Below, one piece after another: positions 36,801 to 49,400 of a DNA stretch of 64,000 bases. Each line of letters begins with the position of its first letter. The first letter of the stretch is position 1. Where the stretch lies: the NCBI RefSeq assembly GCF_030867145.1, contig NC_134436.1:6510001-6574000 (forward strand), given 5' to 3'. The translations under genes and the position numbers were made by a program. This DNA comes from Opisthocomus hoazin (lineage: Eukaryota; Chordata; Aves; Opisthocomiformes; Opisthocomidae). The notes under the pieces were generated by a model, which was given only the letters and a program-made list of their open reading frames with translations, was not told where the DNA came from and did not search any database.

Positions 36801-39800
36801 CTAGAAACCAGTTTGTGATATAAAGTAAAATTCTCTCATCTTGTCTCTGCTGCATGTGGATCGTGCATAAAATACTCTTATCTCTTGAGGGAAGAAGGAT
36901 TTATCCCCGGTGCCAGACCGTGCACCCAGGGCAGCATTGCTCCGAGATCTGTCCAGGAGAAGGGCTGAGGAGGAGCTACTAGTACCCCGACTGAAACTTC
37001 CAGGGTTGGTTTTTGAAGTCCGAGTATTTCCCGTTTTGAACCAGAGCAGTGGTATAAGTGGGATATTCTCAGATGATTCACTTGCCCCTTTGGAGCATGC
37101 AGAGCCAAGGGCTGCAGTCAGTGAGGCCCACAGCCTGCATGGTGTGAGTAGAGTAGGACCTCCTGGAGCTGCCAGCTGGGCTGAAGCCTCCCTTTCCTCA
37201 GGCTAAACCACAAATTGGACTCCAAGCCTGCTTTCCATATCTCCTTCGAAGACATAATTAGCTCTGACCATTGTTACAGAGGGAAATAAGTCTGCAATAG
37301 ACACAGGTTCAGGCTGCGAGCTTTAGTAAAACAGCTTCCAAAGAAGTCTTGCAAAAAGCCTGTTGCCTGGACAATAGTGGTCGGGCCAAAACAACCCAGC
37401 AAAGAAGCTGGAGAAGAGAGCAGGAATCTGTCTCCCACCACCGTGCTTCAGTTGGAATTGTTCCAGCATTTAATGCTTCTGACAAACATTTATGTTCATC
37501 TGTGACCAGAGAGCTTGAAAAAAGACACACTGTGCTGTTCAGTGGAGGGGATGTGCAGGTTGTGTGTGGGGAGACAGCATGAAGTGAGGGAATAGGAAAG
37601 AGAACTCTGCGCGAGCACGAGTTAACAAGTGAAGGCCTGAGTCCATTTAAATCAATAGGCAGACTCCCATTAACTTAAGTGGGCTGAGGCTTTCACCCTG
37701 TCCTTTTAGCTTAGCCGGCTTCCTGTTTGAGTTGGCAGGGCAAATGTCTTTGTCCCTGTCCAGCAGAGCATACTTTGAATTGTTTTTCTGTCCAGCCTGA
37801 TGGAACACGCTTAGAAATCTCAGTCTGTTCCAGCCATGGTGTGGCTAGAGATACCAAACGTGAACATCTTGCATGCACTAAAAGTGGCAATGTTTTTGCA
37901 TTAAATGCTGATCTGCTTGTCCTAAAGTAGATGTCTGAAAGCACGAGCTGTCTTGAAGAGCTGCTCTGGTCTTGTATTTGTCATTACATTTCATGACAAC
38001 TGACACGTATCTAAACCTGCACTAGAGAGGCTTTCTATTAAGTGACTACCTCAGCTTTTAGGAAATAGCAGTTAAATGGTACCTATTGATGCTGCAGGAG
38101 TGGATCGCTCTTAGTAGAGTGGAAAGGATACTGCTGTCCTGCTGCTCTCCTGTACGTTGCAAAGGTACACACACTCATGTTTGTGCTTCAGAGCTGGGGG
38201 TTGTGGAGTGCAGGGAAAGAAAATGGCAGGATATGTCTGGGAAAATCTGATAGTATAAAGCCAAAGCTTACCACTATCCTCTTCCAGGGTGGGGGGAGGG
38301 AAATAATATCTGTATTTAAAATAAGGCACTGCAGGTGGGCGTATGACTCAAACTGGATAAACTTAAAATTCTGGACTGGTAGGAGGACTTGGTCCTACAG
38401 CAGTGATGAGAGCCATCTGCATGATCTGACCCTACCTGGGGAGCTTTCATTCCACGTTCTCTGAAGTTTGAGGATTTGTTTTCTGGGGGTCTTAATCCAA
38501 TAAAAACATAATAGACTACCAAATGAATAAAAATCTTTTGTTCATTTAGCTTACTAGCAGCGATGATCAACCAAATGTTAGCTCCCAAAATATGGATTTC
38601 TTGTTTGCAGTTGTAAGTACCTGCATTAATCTGATGAAGAAAGTAAGACGTAATACAGATTTTTCTGCCCAACCAAAGCAGCTTGCAGTTCAATATTGAA
38701 TTCTCCTGGTGTATTGCTAAGAGAGTAAAACACAATTAAAAAGAGTTTCGAACCACAGGAACTTTGAGGAAAACTGCAGTTTGTTTGAGACACAGATCTC
38801 AAAAGGGGAATGAGAAAGAAAGAAAATCCATCAAATTATTCATTACAGACTTAACATTCACCTCATATTAACAAGCAGCCCATTGTCTGATCCCAAGTGT
38901 AACAACAGGCTGTAATTTAAAGCAGCTTTTATTCATTAATGAATAGAAAAGTTATTTCAATGAGAATTTGGAGAAAGCCTATGCCAATTACCAGCACTAA
39001 AGTCTTTGCTTGTAAAGACATGGCTTGCTGGCGGGCTGTGTGTTGTGACACTAAATACAGTAAGCAAATGAGAGTGGTTTCTCCTACCAATTCAATCAGT
39101 AGGTCTGAAATGGAATTAACCTTTTAAAAATGCAAAGTATTCCTTACAGCAGATGGTAGCGTTTGCATATACAAATACTTCTTGGCAATCATAATGTAAA
39201 CCACATGCTCTGAAACAATAGGATTCCTGAGCTGAACCCTTCACCCCCCTGAAAATGAAAAATAACACTGTCCAAGCTCAGACGGGTGGCTGCTGCCGCA
39301 GGACCAGCTCCTGCTCATGCCGGGGTGAAGTGGGCACAAGAAGACTTAGGGGAAAAACAAGGGTGGGGGGCACAGAGGGAAGCAGGGGGATGTTGGGATG
39401 TACTAAAAGGTGGTATTTCTCTATCACTTGCTGCTACGCTCTTAGACTTCTATGTATTGGCTCTAGAGGGCAGCTGCAAATTAGCTGTGTTAGCCTGCTT
39501 TAGCTCTCCTCTATAATGCAGCTCCTTCGTATTTTAAACAGGATAGATTAATCCCCAAAATGCTTTATGCTACTGCTGCTAGGCTGCTTCTAGTCCTTGT
39601 GCTAACTAGGGCGACTCTCCATAGCATGTTACGAGGCTTTATATGCCTCTGGGTTGCACCAGATAGAAGCATTTGCATCTCTTGCAAGCTCCTCAAGTTA
39701 CCCACGTTGCCTGACTGCTGCTCGCTATCCATCGTGCTTTTCTATGCTAACGCACGTTTCCCAAGCATTTGTCCACAAACACTGAAAGTAAGAGAAGCGT

Positions 39801-41989
39801 TCTTAAAAAGTGACAAAGATTCCAGAAGCTGCAGCTTTAGAAAGTACGTGTAAGGAAATGTTACGGCAGACCAGAACATCACTGTAAAGCAGAATAATCT
39901 CAAAAAACAAGTCCGTCCTTTGCTTCATGCTCACTTTCTGCCAAGAGCACAAGCTGGCACTGTGGTGGAACAGTAAACGCTAGGGGTGACTCTGTCCTGT
40001 GGCTCCCCGGACTCGTGGTGCCAGGTTCTCTCAGAGATATAGGGCAGAGGTGGCTGGTGGGAGCTGAAACAGCTCCCAGCTCAGGAACCGTCAGCCTGGA
40101 GGCTCTTTCGGAGAGGAGGCTGCTACTCAGAACCCCTCCTGTTCCCCGTGGAGCCTCTGCAAGACTGGCCCCTTAAGCAAAACAGAGCTGTGGGCACTGC
40201 TTACCTGTGGCTCTGTTCGCACCTGCAGCTGACGTGTTACATACCAGTCCTTTGGGAGAAGGGCTGATTTTTGGTAGGTGTCTGTCAAGATATTGGGCTT
40301 ACCTTTGCACACCGGTAACACAGAAGCTGCTCTGCGCTCCACTGCTACGAGGAGATGGAAGTCTCATCTCTGATTCAGTGGTGCTTCTAGCTTGTGTTAG
40401 ACAACACCTGAAAGAGACATGAAAGACTTGGGATTGTGCAGTGCACCGTCCTGACCGCTCTGAAGAACGCATCTGGGCTCTCAATGCTTGTCCATCACTG
40501 CCCAGCATCACATGTGTGACAACAGCAACACCACTACCAACACCAGGCTGCTCCAGGACATCAGCACAGCTAAGCTGACATGCTTCACTGTAGGATGTAT
40601 TAGCAAAAATTAATTTTGGTCCCTCTGACATGCCCGATATACCTGCAGCAGGATAGAGGCTAGGTGGCTTGCTTACATTATCTTACTTTTGTATCTGGTC
40701 CTTGCTGAGCATCAGTTTGACCACTGAAATGGCCTTAGGACCCTCTGTGTGCACCCTGCTGAGGCCAAAGTCAAAACCTTGTGTTACAGCAGGACTACAT
40801 AGGGAGACAATCATGTGTGAGGTGTATTGAAGTGGTGAAGTCCATCAGTGAGAAAGAAAATTACACGTAGGAGCAAATAAAGCAGGAGTTTATACTTTCT
40901 AGATTTTAGAGTTTCTGAAGCAAGGTGTTTCCCCTGGCCAAGCCAACAGCTCTTTAAGAATATTCTCATAAGATATCTGAAAAAAACCTCTCCTTTCCCT
41001 ACTACCTTCTGTCCCTCCCTTCCTTCTTGCAGTTACCAAAATCAGCAATAAATGAGAATAGACAGAGCGGACACTTTGCAAGACAACATGCTGTTAGCTA
41101 GGCCGGGTCAATAAAAAATGTTTCATTGCACAGAAGCATAACTAAGAACAAGTCCTGAGCAACTTCAAAGCAGCAAAGTTGTAACAAATGCTGCATCTAA
41201 TGTAAGCAAGCCTTGAGAGTGAAAGCCTACCATAGTGTAGAAAGAAATTCCTTTTGTTAACATTAATATTTCACGGCTGATATAGAACACATTAGGGCAT
41301 TTCAGCTGGGTTTTAAAGCAAGAAATTGACACAGAAAGAAGGTAATGATTTTTTTTAATGTAGGATCTCTCTGGGGGTTTGTGTTCATATCACAAACATT
41401 CACTTTATTACATTTTGTGGAATGGAGTTTAAATGCCAGTATATACAAGCCAACATTTCATTATTGGAGTTTGTGTTTATTCACTTGCCATGTCAGTCTG
41501 TTCCCCTTTGTCTTCTTGTGCTGCTCTTTGTAAAAACTATGATTTATGAATATGTGGTTTAGATCCTTCACAATATAGTGTGAAGTGGTTCAATAAAAAG
41601 TTATTAAAGTGGAAAAAAAAAATCTATAGTTTCGCAGTGCTTTGCCCACCTTCTGTAGCAACCGCCAGTAAGAGACTCTTACACTAAGCAAACACCGCGT
41701 GCAATGAGACTGATGTAAGCTACACGCTGAGAGGCCTCACTCAGCCAAAACTCCTGCTGAATGGTAGCCACTGCAGGCAGTTACAGTTTTGACTACATAA
41801 CTGCAGGATTACACCCTCAAAGTTATGAAAGTTGCACAGACCAAAAAAAGGGGGCGTGGGGGGATGGAATCTGCTGTAAAATGTGTAAAACGTTCATTTT
41901 AAAATCGGGAAATAAAGACTTCCAGCCTTAAGTTACATAGTACTAAACAGCATTTGGTTCTCAAATTTAAGTGTGTGGGTGCCACATAC
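30835..41989. other. Intergenic interval between the KAZALD-like gene and GABRP
   Basis: An 11-kb stretch with no recognised gene. It contains a C-run next to a T-run at about 35403-35422, an AT-rich stretch at 35305-35400 with the palindrome TAATTATATAATTA (35309-35322), and a coding-like block at 33954-34102. The part just right of 30834 presumably includes the 5' UTR and promoter of the KAZALD-like gene; no TATA box or CpG island is evident there. Confidence 0.6.
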
Positions 41990-41995
41990 TTTATT
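41990..41995 (-). terminator. GABRP: Candidate poly(A) signal of GABRP
   Basis: First AATAAA I find on the minus strand beyond the GABRP stop, giving a 3' UTR of about 1.1 kb. The human gene also has a long 3' UTR. The site is unproven. Confidence 0.4.
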
Positions 41996-43127
41996 TTTAA
42001 AACAAAGCTCTCGGTCCTGCTGATTGCAGGATAAACAAAGCTGACTGGCATTTTCCAGAGCCCACTTCGTACCTGAATTTCTGCAGAAATGAAATGCGTT
42101 TCAGCCTAAAATAGAGCCTGAGAGGCTGATTTAGGCCATCGTACCTCAGCCCATGCATGGGTTTTTCACCCAGCAGCACTGCTGACTTGTCACAGCTGCA
42201 CAGCCTCACAAAAGAGGGGATGACAAATCAGCTGCTCTTATGCATGTCTGGCAAGAAACAAGAGCTGCTTATAGCGGTGGAAGCTGGCGGAGGCACTCTC
42301 CAGGATGAAAAATAATTTGTGAGGAAGACGTGGAAGGTGGTACAATCCGTTCAACTGCAGCACGACATGAAGAGCATAAGACATGGGTTACAACCTGCCT
42401 GTATTTCGTGTTCCCAAATCTCTGACAAAATGCTGCTCTACAAATAAAAAGCCCTCCGTCTGTCTCAGGGGTGGATACCTTCAGCGAGAGTGACAGGTAT
42501 TAAAAACACTGAGGCCTTACCACTGCGCCGATGCCAGCAGCACCGAAATCACCAGCCTGGCACCACATTGCCCCTGGGACAAGGAAGCACTGCGCGCGGG
42601 AGCTGTTCCCCTGCGCACAGCACGCTGGTGCCATCGGGTTCTGTTACGTGAACAGAGGCACTATTGAGACAGCCATCACAGCCCCTCTGTTACTGTTATC
42701 TCTGGCAAACAAAGAACAACAGCTGTAATCCTACATCCTCTTGGAGGTCGAAACTAGAAGGTTCCAACCCGCTTCAGACTTCCAAGATAATCTGGCCACC
42801 TGCAGTGCTCTGCGGCCTGCCACGTGCAGTCCTACGCACCTGTCTCTGGCCAGGTGAGAGGCCGGATGCCGAAATGAAAAGCGGGTACGAGCACAAGAGC
42901 CCAGCACAGCCACTCAGCTGAACAAGCAGTTGTCCAGAGTCAACGCTGCTAGTGCTGAAGCACCAAGGCTTTGCATCCTGCGTACCTCACACACTCTTCT
43001 GCTCTGTACCTCGGGAAATACAACAGAGCATTCTGTCCATGTTGCATTCGCTGAGGTTAGATACCTAGATGCCCATTGGCAAGATTCGTCTCCTGCTGAA
43101 GTAGGAGGATGAAGCGGCTCATTTCTA
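41996..43127 (-). other. GABRP: Probable GABRP 3' UTR
   Basis: Sequence between the stop codon and the first candidate poly(A) signal. No other coding signal was seen. Confidence 0.45.
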
Positions 43128-43442
43128 CTAAAAATATAGGTAATAAGCCCAATAAAACACATTAACCAGCATGAAAAACAAAGGGAAAAGCAATTTGGAG
43201 TAGTGGTCTACATTGCTGGGGTTCTGAATTGTGAAATAACCAATAATCCTGTGCATTTTGTTTCTCAAGACACGTTTGATTTTCTCATGAGTTTTCATAG
43301 TCAAGTCACTGCAGTTAACATTATCGGTGGAAATCTCAATGCTTGTAAAGCTGATTTTCCGTTTATAGTTGGTGATGGAGCTGTTGAGGATGTCAGCGAT
43401 GTTGACTTCTTCCATTTCTTTAGTGAGCTCATTTGCAGGCCC
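43128..43442 (-). CDS. GABRP: GABRP coding exon 9 (M3-M4 loop, M4, stop)
   Basis: 315 nt, residues 342-445 and TAG at 43130-43128. It begins [18 protein letters not shown] and includes [17 protein letters not shown] and [21 protein letters not shown]4 ends FYWAYYLYF. The short loop is typical of pi. Phase 0 in. Confidence 0.95.
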   Translation of the reverse strand, partial: GPANELTKEMEEVNIADILNSSITNYKRKISFTSIEISTDNVNCSDLTMKTHEKIKRVLRNKMHRIIGYFTIQNPSNVDHYSKLLFPLFFMLVNVFYWAYYLYF

Positions 43443-46400
43443 CTAGGAAACGAGAGTACAGTTAGTTTTAGGGTTTGTCTTTGCCTGCAGGGGAAAAATG
43501 CTTTAATCAATAAGGGGACCATAAGGATAAAGATAAAAGAACCCAGCTGCACATGCGTTCATCCTGATATTCAAACATGCCTTTGAGCTGCTGCCTGTTG
43601 TTAGGAGTGTCTGAAGTCCCAGAGATGCCTGTGTTTCCGCCACTGTGTTCCTAGAAGTGTTTTGAGATCTTTGAGAAAGTCTCACTTTATGTCACCGGGC
43701 AACCCAACATCCATCTCCTACAAGACAGCCATCTCTTCACATCTCCACAATAACTTAACGGCTGGGGAACTTGGCAGCAAGGTAGGAAATCTCTTTTCCC
43801 TCTGACAGGATTTGGACCATTGATGACAACTGGACTATAATCATACTTGACTATTTGTTTTCTCCTACTAAAGCAGAGCACTTTGAACAAATCACTCTCT
43901 CTCGCACTCCCCCCTCCCCAAATGTTTTGGGACCGATGATGCTGTGTTCTGGAAAGGTGGGAAGAAGGGTTCAGCTCTCCTCTGGTCGAGGAAATTACCT
44001 TCCAGACCAGTGTCCTAATCAGAGTTATTCCATAGAAGAGCGAAGAGGTGTGTTAAACTGGCTCTTCTTTGGCTGCGCTTTGAGGGGAGCAGAGGTGCTT
44101 CCTGCTCTCGCATGAGCTCAGCTCAGGGCTACAGACCCAGTTGTAGTGGTGGGCGAAAGTGCCTTCCTGAACGTGGTCCCATGAATCTAACGTGACTGTC
44201 AGCTACGGTGGCTGCTCTTTTGGTTGCTGTATAGAACTCTGTCAGAAACACAGCAGCCTCGTGCTGTTCATGCATTTGTTGCACAAAAAAATTTAGATTT
44301 AGTGACAATTAGGAGAAGCAATTGTTACTGTATCCATAACAGGAAGACAATTTGTCTTAGTTAATGGAGGACTAATCATTGTCGATTCAAGATAACTATG
44401 CTTACTAAGGTAGGTCCGGCTTTACCTCTTGAGGTGCTTTAGCTGCACACTTTTGTGATGAGCTGTAGTGAGCCACTGCATATTCCACAAGGGCACCAAA
44501 GATGAAGCTGAAGCAGATGCCGAGGTAAACATCAATGGCCTTAATGAAACAGTTGGTTTTTGAAAGTGAACTTCGTGAGCCGATCATTAGAGTTGTCATG
44601 GAAAGCACCGTCGTTACTCCTTGGAAAGCAGAAAAGGAGAGATCTTCACTTGTGGACACTTTGTAAAAGGCTTGGCCTATCCTTCTACACACGTTGTCAC
44701 TCTCTATTGCTAGCCAGACAGAGCACATCTCTTTTTTCCTAAATCCAAATCATCCATCAACTGAAATGCTTTTGTAGCAGTAGCTACTAACTTCACACAG
44801 GCTCTCCCTGCCTTTAACAACTTGGCTCCAATAGGCACTTGGGTCTTTTAATTTTTCTTGTTTTCAGTAAAAAAATCCCCCCTTCCCCTCCCTGCCCTCT
44901 CCAAAGCATGCTACAAAGAACGTGTGGTCTGTCTTCTGTGCTGTGTATCTGCCTGGAGCCTTGGCTGTAGGCAGCTCTGCAGGTGGGAAAGTGTGCAAGC
45001 CACAGTGTATCTTCCACGCTTCACACTGCTGAGCCAGCTCTGCCACAAGTAGCAGCAGAACAGGAGCAGACTGCTTACCACTGAGCGGAGAGCTCAAGAA
45101 AACTACTGTCTACCCAGCCCTCAGAGGCTCCCCTGCCTGCTTAAATCTTCTCCTTTCCTCAGGCAATAACTCACCAATGCAGGTTCTTGCGGGCACCGAA
45201 TCCAACGTGATCCAAAAAGAAACCCAGGACAGCATGACAAGCAGCGTGGAGGGCACATAGGTCTCCAAAATGAAGTAAAGGACATTTCTTCTCAGCTCAA
45301 ACTGCAATATCAGTCGTGGGTAACTGCCTGTTCATGAAAGGAAGAAACACAGTGAGCATGAGATTCCCAGAGACGCTTGAACTGAAACTGGGACAGCTCA
45401 GCACCAGCCCTTCAGCTGAGGCAGATCAGCAGAGCTGCACTGAGGCCGTGGGAGATGCATTACTTACACAAGCTGGGCTTCTTGTGTCGGAGGTCTTACT
45501 TAGCTAACATGTCCGAGACAAGATGACACATACACACAGCCTGGCTGGACAACAGACATCTAAAGCAACGCGTGGCTTGCAGGGGGGCTCCTGAACTTAA
45601 TCCACAGTGGAAACATTTTATACCAGTGTCTTAACCCAGAGCAGAGAAGGGCTGGTGCTCTCACCTATCCTCTCACACTTGGCACAGCACGTATTTCCTA
45701 ATAACCGCTTTGAAAGGACATTGCCAAGTTCAGTTGTATCTGATGGTTGAGAAATAAACAAAAGATTTTTCTCTTGATTTCAGCAGGCTCTAGCTCACGT
45801 CTCAAAGCATCCAAATAGCTTAGCATCACAGGAAATTAGACCCCCTGTATTAATTAATAGTTGGTGATCCTTGATAACTGTCTTTTTGTGCTCAAAAAAA
45901 TTCAGTCAGTGTTTTACGATCAGTTTGTCGTAATACTGACATAAGGGTTCTGGGGCTGGAATACGAGTATTTTCAGGAGACATTTCTGCTGTTTAAACAA
46001 TAGTTCCCTTTGAAATGTAGAAACAAACCCCATGTTGTTTGTGGGCTGTGTACACTACAGTAAACAACAAAGCATTGTTATTTTTAAAACCTGGTCATTG
46101 TAAGGAAGTTTTACCCCCTTTCATAATGCCTCTGATCAGAGAGAAGAGTATTTACAGTGATAATGAAAAAGACGTTGAATTCTGAGGTACAAAGGGATCT
46201 TATTCCACCATGATAGAATTGTAATTTACAAACAAAAGTATATTTTAAAGTTAATTTTACTCCCAGTTACTGTAAACATGGCTCTCTGCAGTATTTATAG
46301 TCTGCACACCTGTGAGGAAGGGAAAGAGTTTCTTTGCATGTGGATGTGGAAAAGTGGAGATTAAAAAAAAAAAAAAAAATTGAAAATCCATGAAGTGACT

Positions 46401-49400
46401 ATAGTGTGTTAAACCCCTCATCTTTCCATGGATTTCCATCTTACATAATTCCCTGGTATTGTCAACTAATTGGATTTCAGCATCTTTCTGTCCATCTCTT
46501 TTTGTGAGGTTAAGATTTGCTGAAGACTTTGATGGTTCAGGCTTGAGTCAAAAGATACTGGCCCATAGAAGGGAAGAGGGGTGGAAGGGGAAATACTTGA
46601 GAGCTTTTCTTGTTTTTCTCTTTCACCGATTTACCTGTTTCCTGCTGTGACTTTGAGACCAAGGTATAGTAACGCTCCACCGTGTACTGAGAGAGCCTCA
46701 ACTTTTCTATGCCATGGACAGAGTCATTTCCTCTCAGCCACGTGAAGATGACATCGTTTTCATCGTATCCCCCTAAGGAGAACATAAAGACCCATATTAC
46801 TGTGGTTTAGCCAATAAAAACCCAGTTATTGCCCTGGCCTGTCTCCTGGGTGGGAACAGAAACACAATCCAGGAATTGTAGGCTGGACAAAGACCCTCTT
46901 AATGGTGTCAGACTACGGGTGGAGTTTGGCTGTGCTCTCACTGCTGTGCTTTCAGTCTGCTGGTTCAGATTTCAGCAGGAACACGTGCCCCTGTGAATGA
47001 CGCATAACATGCAATGCTGCCGAGAACCGGTTTCAATCATTTACATGAGGCATTTCTATTTTAAAAAATTTTAACATTTTAAAAGATAATATATTCCTGT
47101 CATCTGCAGTTTGATTGCGTGCAGCAGGATAGTAGAATCACAGAATCATTAAGGTTGGAAAAGACGTCTAAGGTCATCAGGTCAAACCATCAACCCAACA
47201 CCACCATGCCTGCTAAACCATGACCCAAATTGCCACATGTACACATTTTTTGAACACATCCAGGGATGGTGACTCCAGCACTGCCCTGGGCAGCCTGTTC
47301 CAATGCCTGACCACTCTTTCAGTGAACAAATTTTTCCGAATACCCAATCTAAACATCCCCTGATGAAACTCGAGGACAAAACTACTGCGGCAATCAACCC
47401 TCGAACATAGTCTCTTCAGTCATGAGAGGAGAGCAGGAGAAACGCAGTGGTTAAAAAAAACAGACTATCGATCCCATTGAGCCCCTTACTAGGTAGCAGA
47501 AGCACATTTCACCGAATTGTCTATTCAAGTGCTTAAAAATACCAGAGATGGCATTTTCAGTTGGTCAAGAGCTTGGAGCTGAGACTGTTATGTGGTTATG
47601 AACCAGGCTCTTCTGACTGGGTGTGCGTTGTCCAGCAAACTTGCTCATAAAAGCAGCTTTTTCTACAAGTCATTCCTCCTGTCCCCAATGGCTTTAAGTT
47701 ACTGAGGACAAAAAAATGCATCCGATGTTTAGGTAGCACTGAATTCCTGCCTCAAAATCATGGGGCAGATGAGATCAACAATTCAAGTAGTTATCAGTAA
47801 ACTGTACATATACTGTCTGAGTAATTGCTTTCGGGGATGTAAGTGACGGCATAACATGTGCTCAGGCTGGACTGAGGAATACCTCAGTCTGAGGGATAAA
47901 GCTTGCACTGAGTCACCAGCCTGCCATTCACTTAAAAAATTTCACTTAATTTAGGAAACAAGCCCATCAATCTCACTAATGTGATTCTTTTATTAAGTGT
48001 CCTTCTTTGAGAAAAGGAGTAGGGATGCTTTGATTCTGATAATAACCTGTCCGTCCTGGTAGAAGGAATAAGATGCAGTTGCAGCTCTGTTTTCATCTAA
48101 TTGTGTTTTCTTATTAGACCCAAGCTCTGGTAATTTGTGTGTGATGAACTCCTAAATGAGGTGTCCAGGGTATGAATCCCTGCATAGAGTCCTAAGCATG
48201 TGACTTTTCAAAGTTGCTAAGGGGTTTTATAAATTGTGGTTACTCAGGAACATTTTTTAATAAAAGATAGATTGTTGTTAATTCATCTGGCATATATTTA
48301 AATAGCATTATTTCTGGGCACTTATCGTAATGAAATCTCCAGTAGGCAATGTGCATGTAATTTCACTGGAATTACACAGCAACTGAGTGTGATGGAGGAC
48401 CCAATCACTGTTAAAACAGGCCCAAACAAGCTTTGCTTTAGCAGAAGAGGCCAATCATTATTATTTCAGGAGCTATTCTTTGTAATAAAGTTAACCATGG
48501 TGAACTAATATCATTTTAATGTGAAAATAATATGTGCTTCCATAGGTGCTTCGTGCTGCAACCCCAGAAGTTAAAATCTGGTCTTTTCGGTTTTGAGATT
48601 TTAGCCGTTTCTTTTTGCGACGTGAAGCAGGAGATGGCTGCGTGCCTCCTGTGGAGCCTCACAGATAAACAACAGCAGCGCTGCTCTTGCTGAACTCCTG
48701 TGTGAAAGCCTTGTAGCATCCTAAATTTTCCTGGAGTCTTTCCCAGCCAGCTTTGCCATGGATGAGCTTTTAATTTAATCGAGAGCAGAACTTACTGATT
48801 ATTCCTTTTGTTGCTGCTTCCAAGGCTGAGAGCCCTCCTGTTGACAAGAGTCCCTTCATGTGCACCCGCTGTAGCAGACAGCCCTCCTGGAGAAGCATTT
48901 ACCACAAAGCTGGGCTGGCCCTTGGTTTCAGTTCATGAGTTCGAGAGGCACGTTTGACTCATACCCTAGGCAGAACCACCCTTTCACACTGTCTTGGGAG
49001 ATGCAACGGGTGGTAGATACCTAAAAATGTGAAAAGTTGCTCCTTGCTGTACTCCATCCCATGCACTTACCCCACAAGTGCTTTTCAAGAAGCTACGTAT
49101 GCAAAAGGGACCAAATTTGGAAAACAGTTGTTAATACTTCAACATTTCTGTGCCAAATTGATATATCTACTCTTTAATGAACATATAATTTATTACCACT
49201 CTTTTTATATAAATGGCACAGTGACAGGAATCCCCTAAGCTGTGGATTACAATGCCAGCATTTGAAGAACGATGAAGCAAAGTTGTTTTCTTTTTGGACA
49301 TTTTTTTTGGATATTGCGGGAATAAAAGTGTACTCCAGAAAGCCACTGTGATGAATCCAAATACTCAAGATGCACAGTTACATATGAATAAACAAATTTA

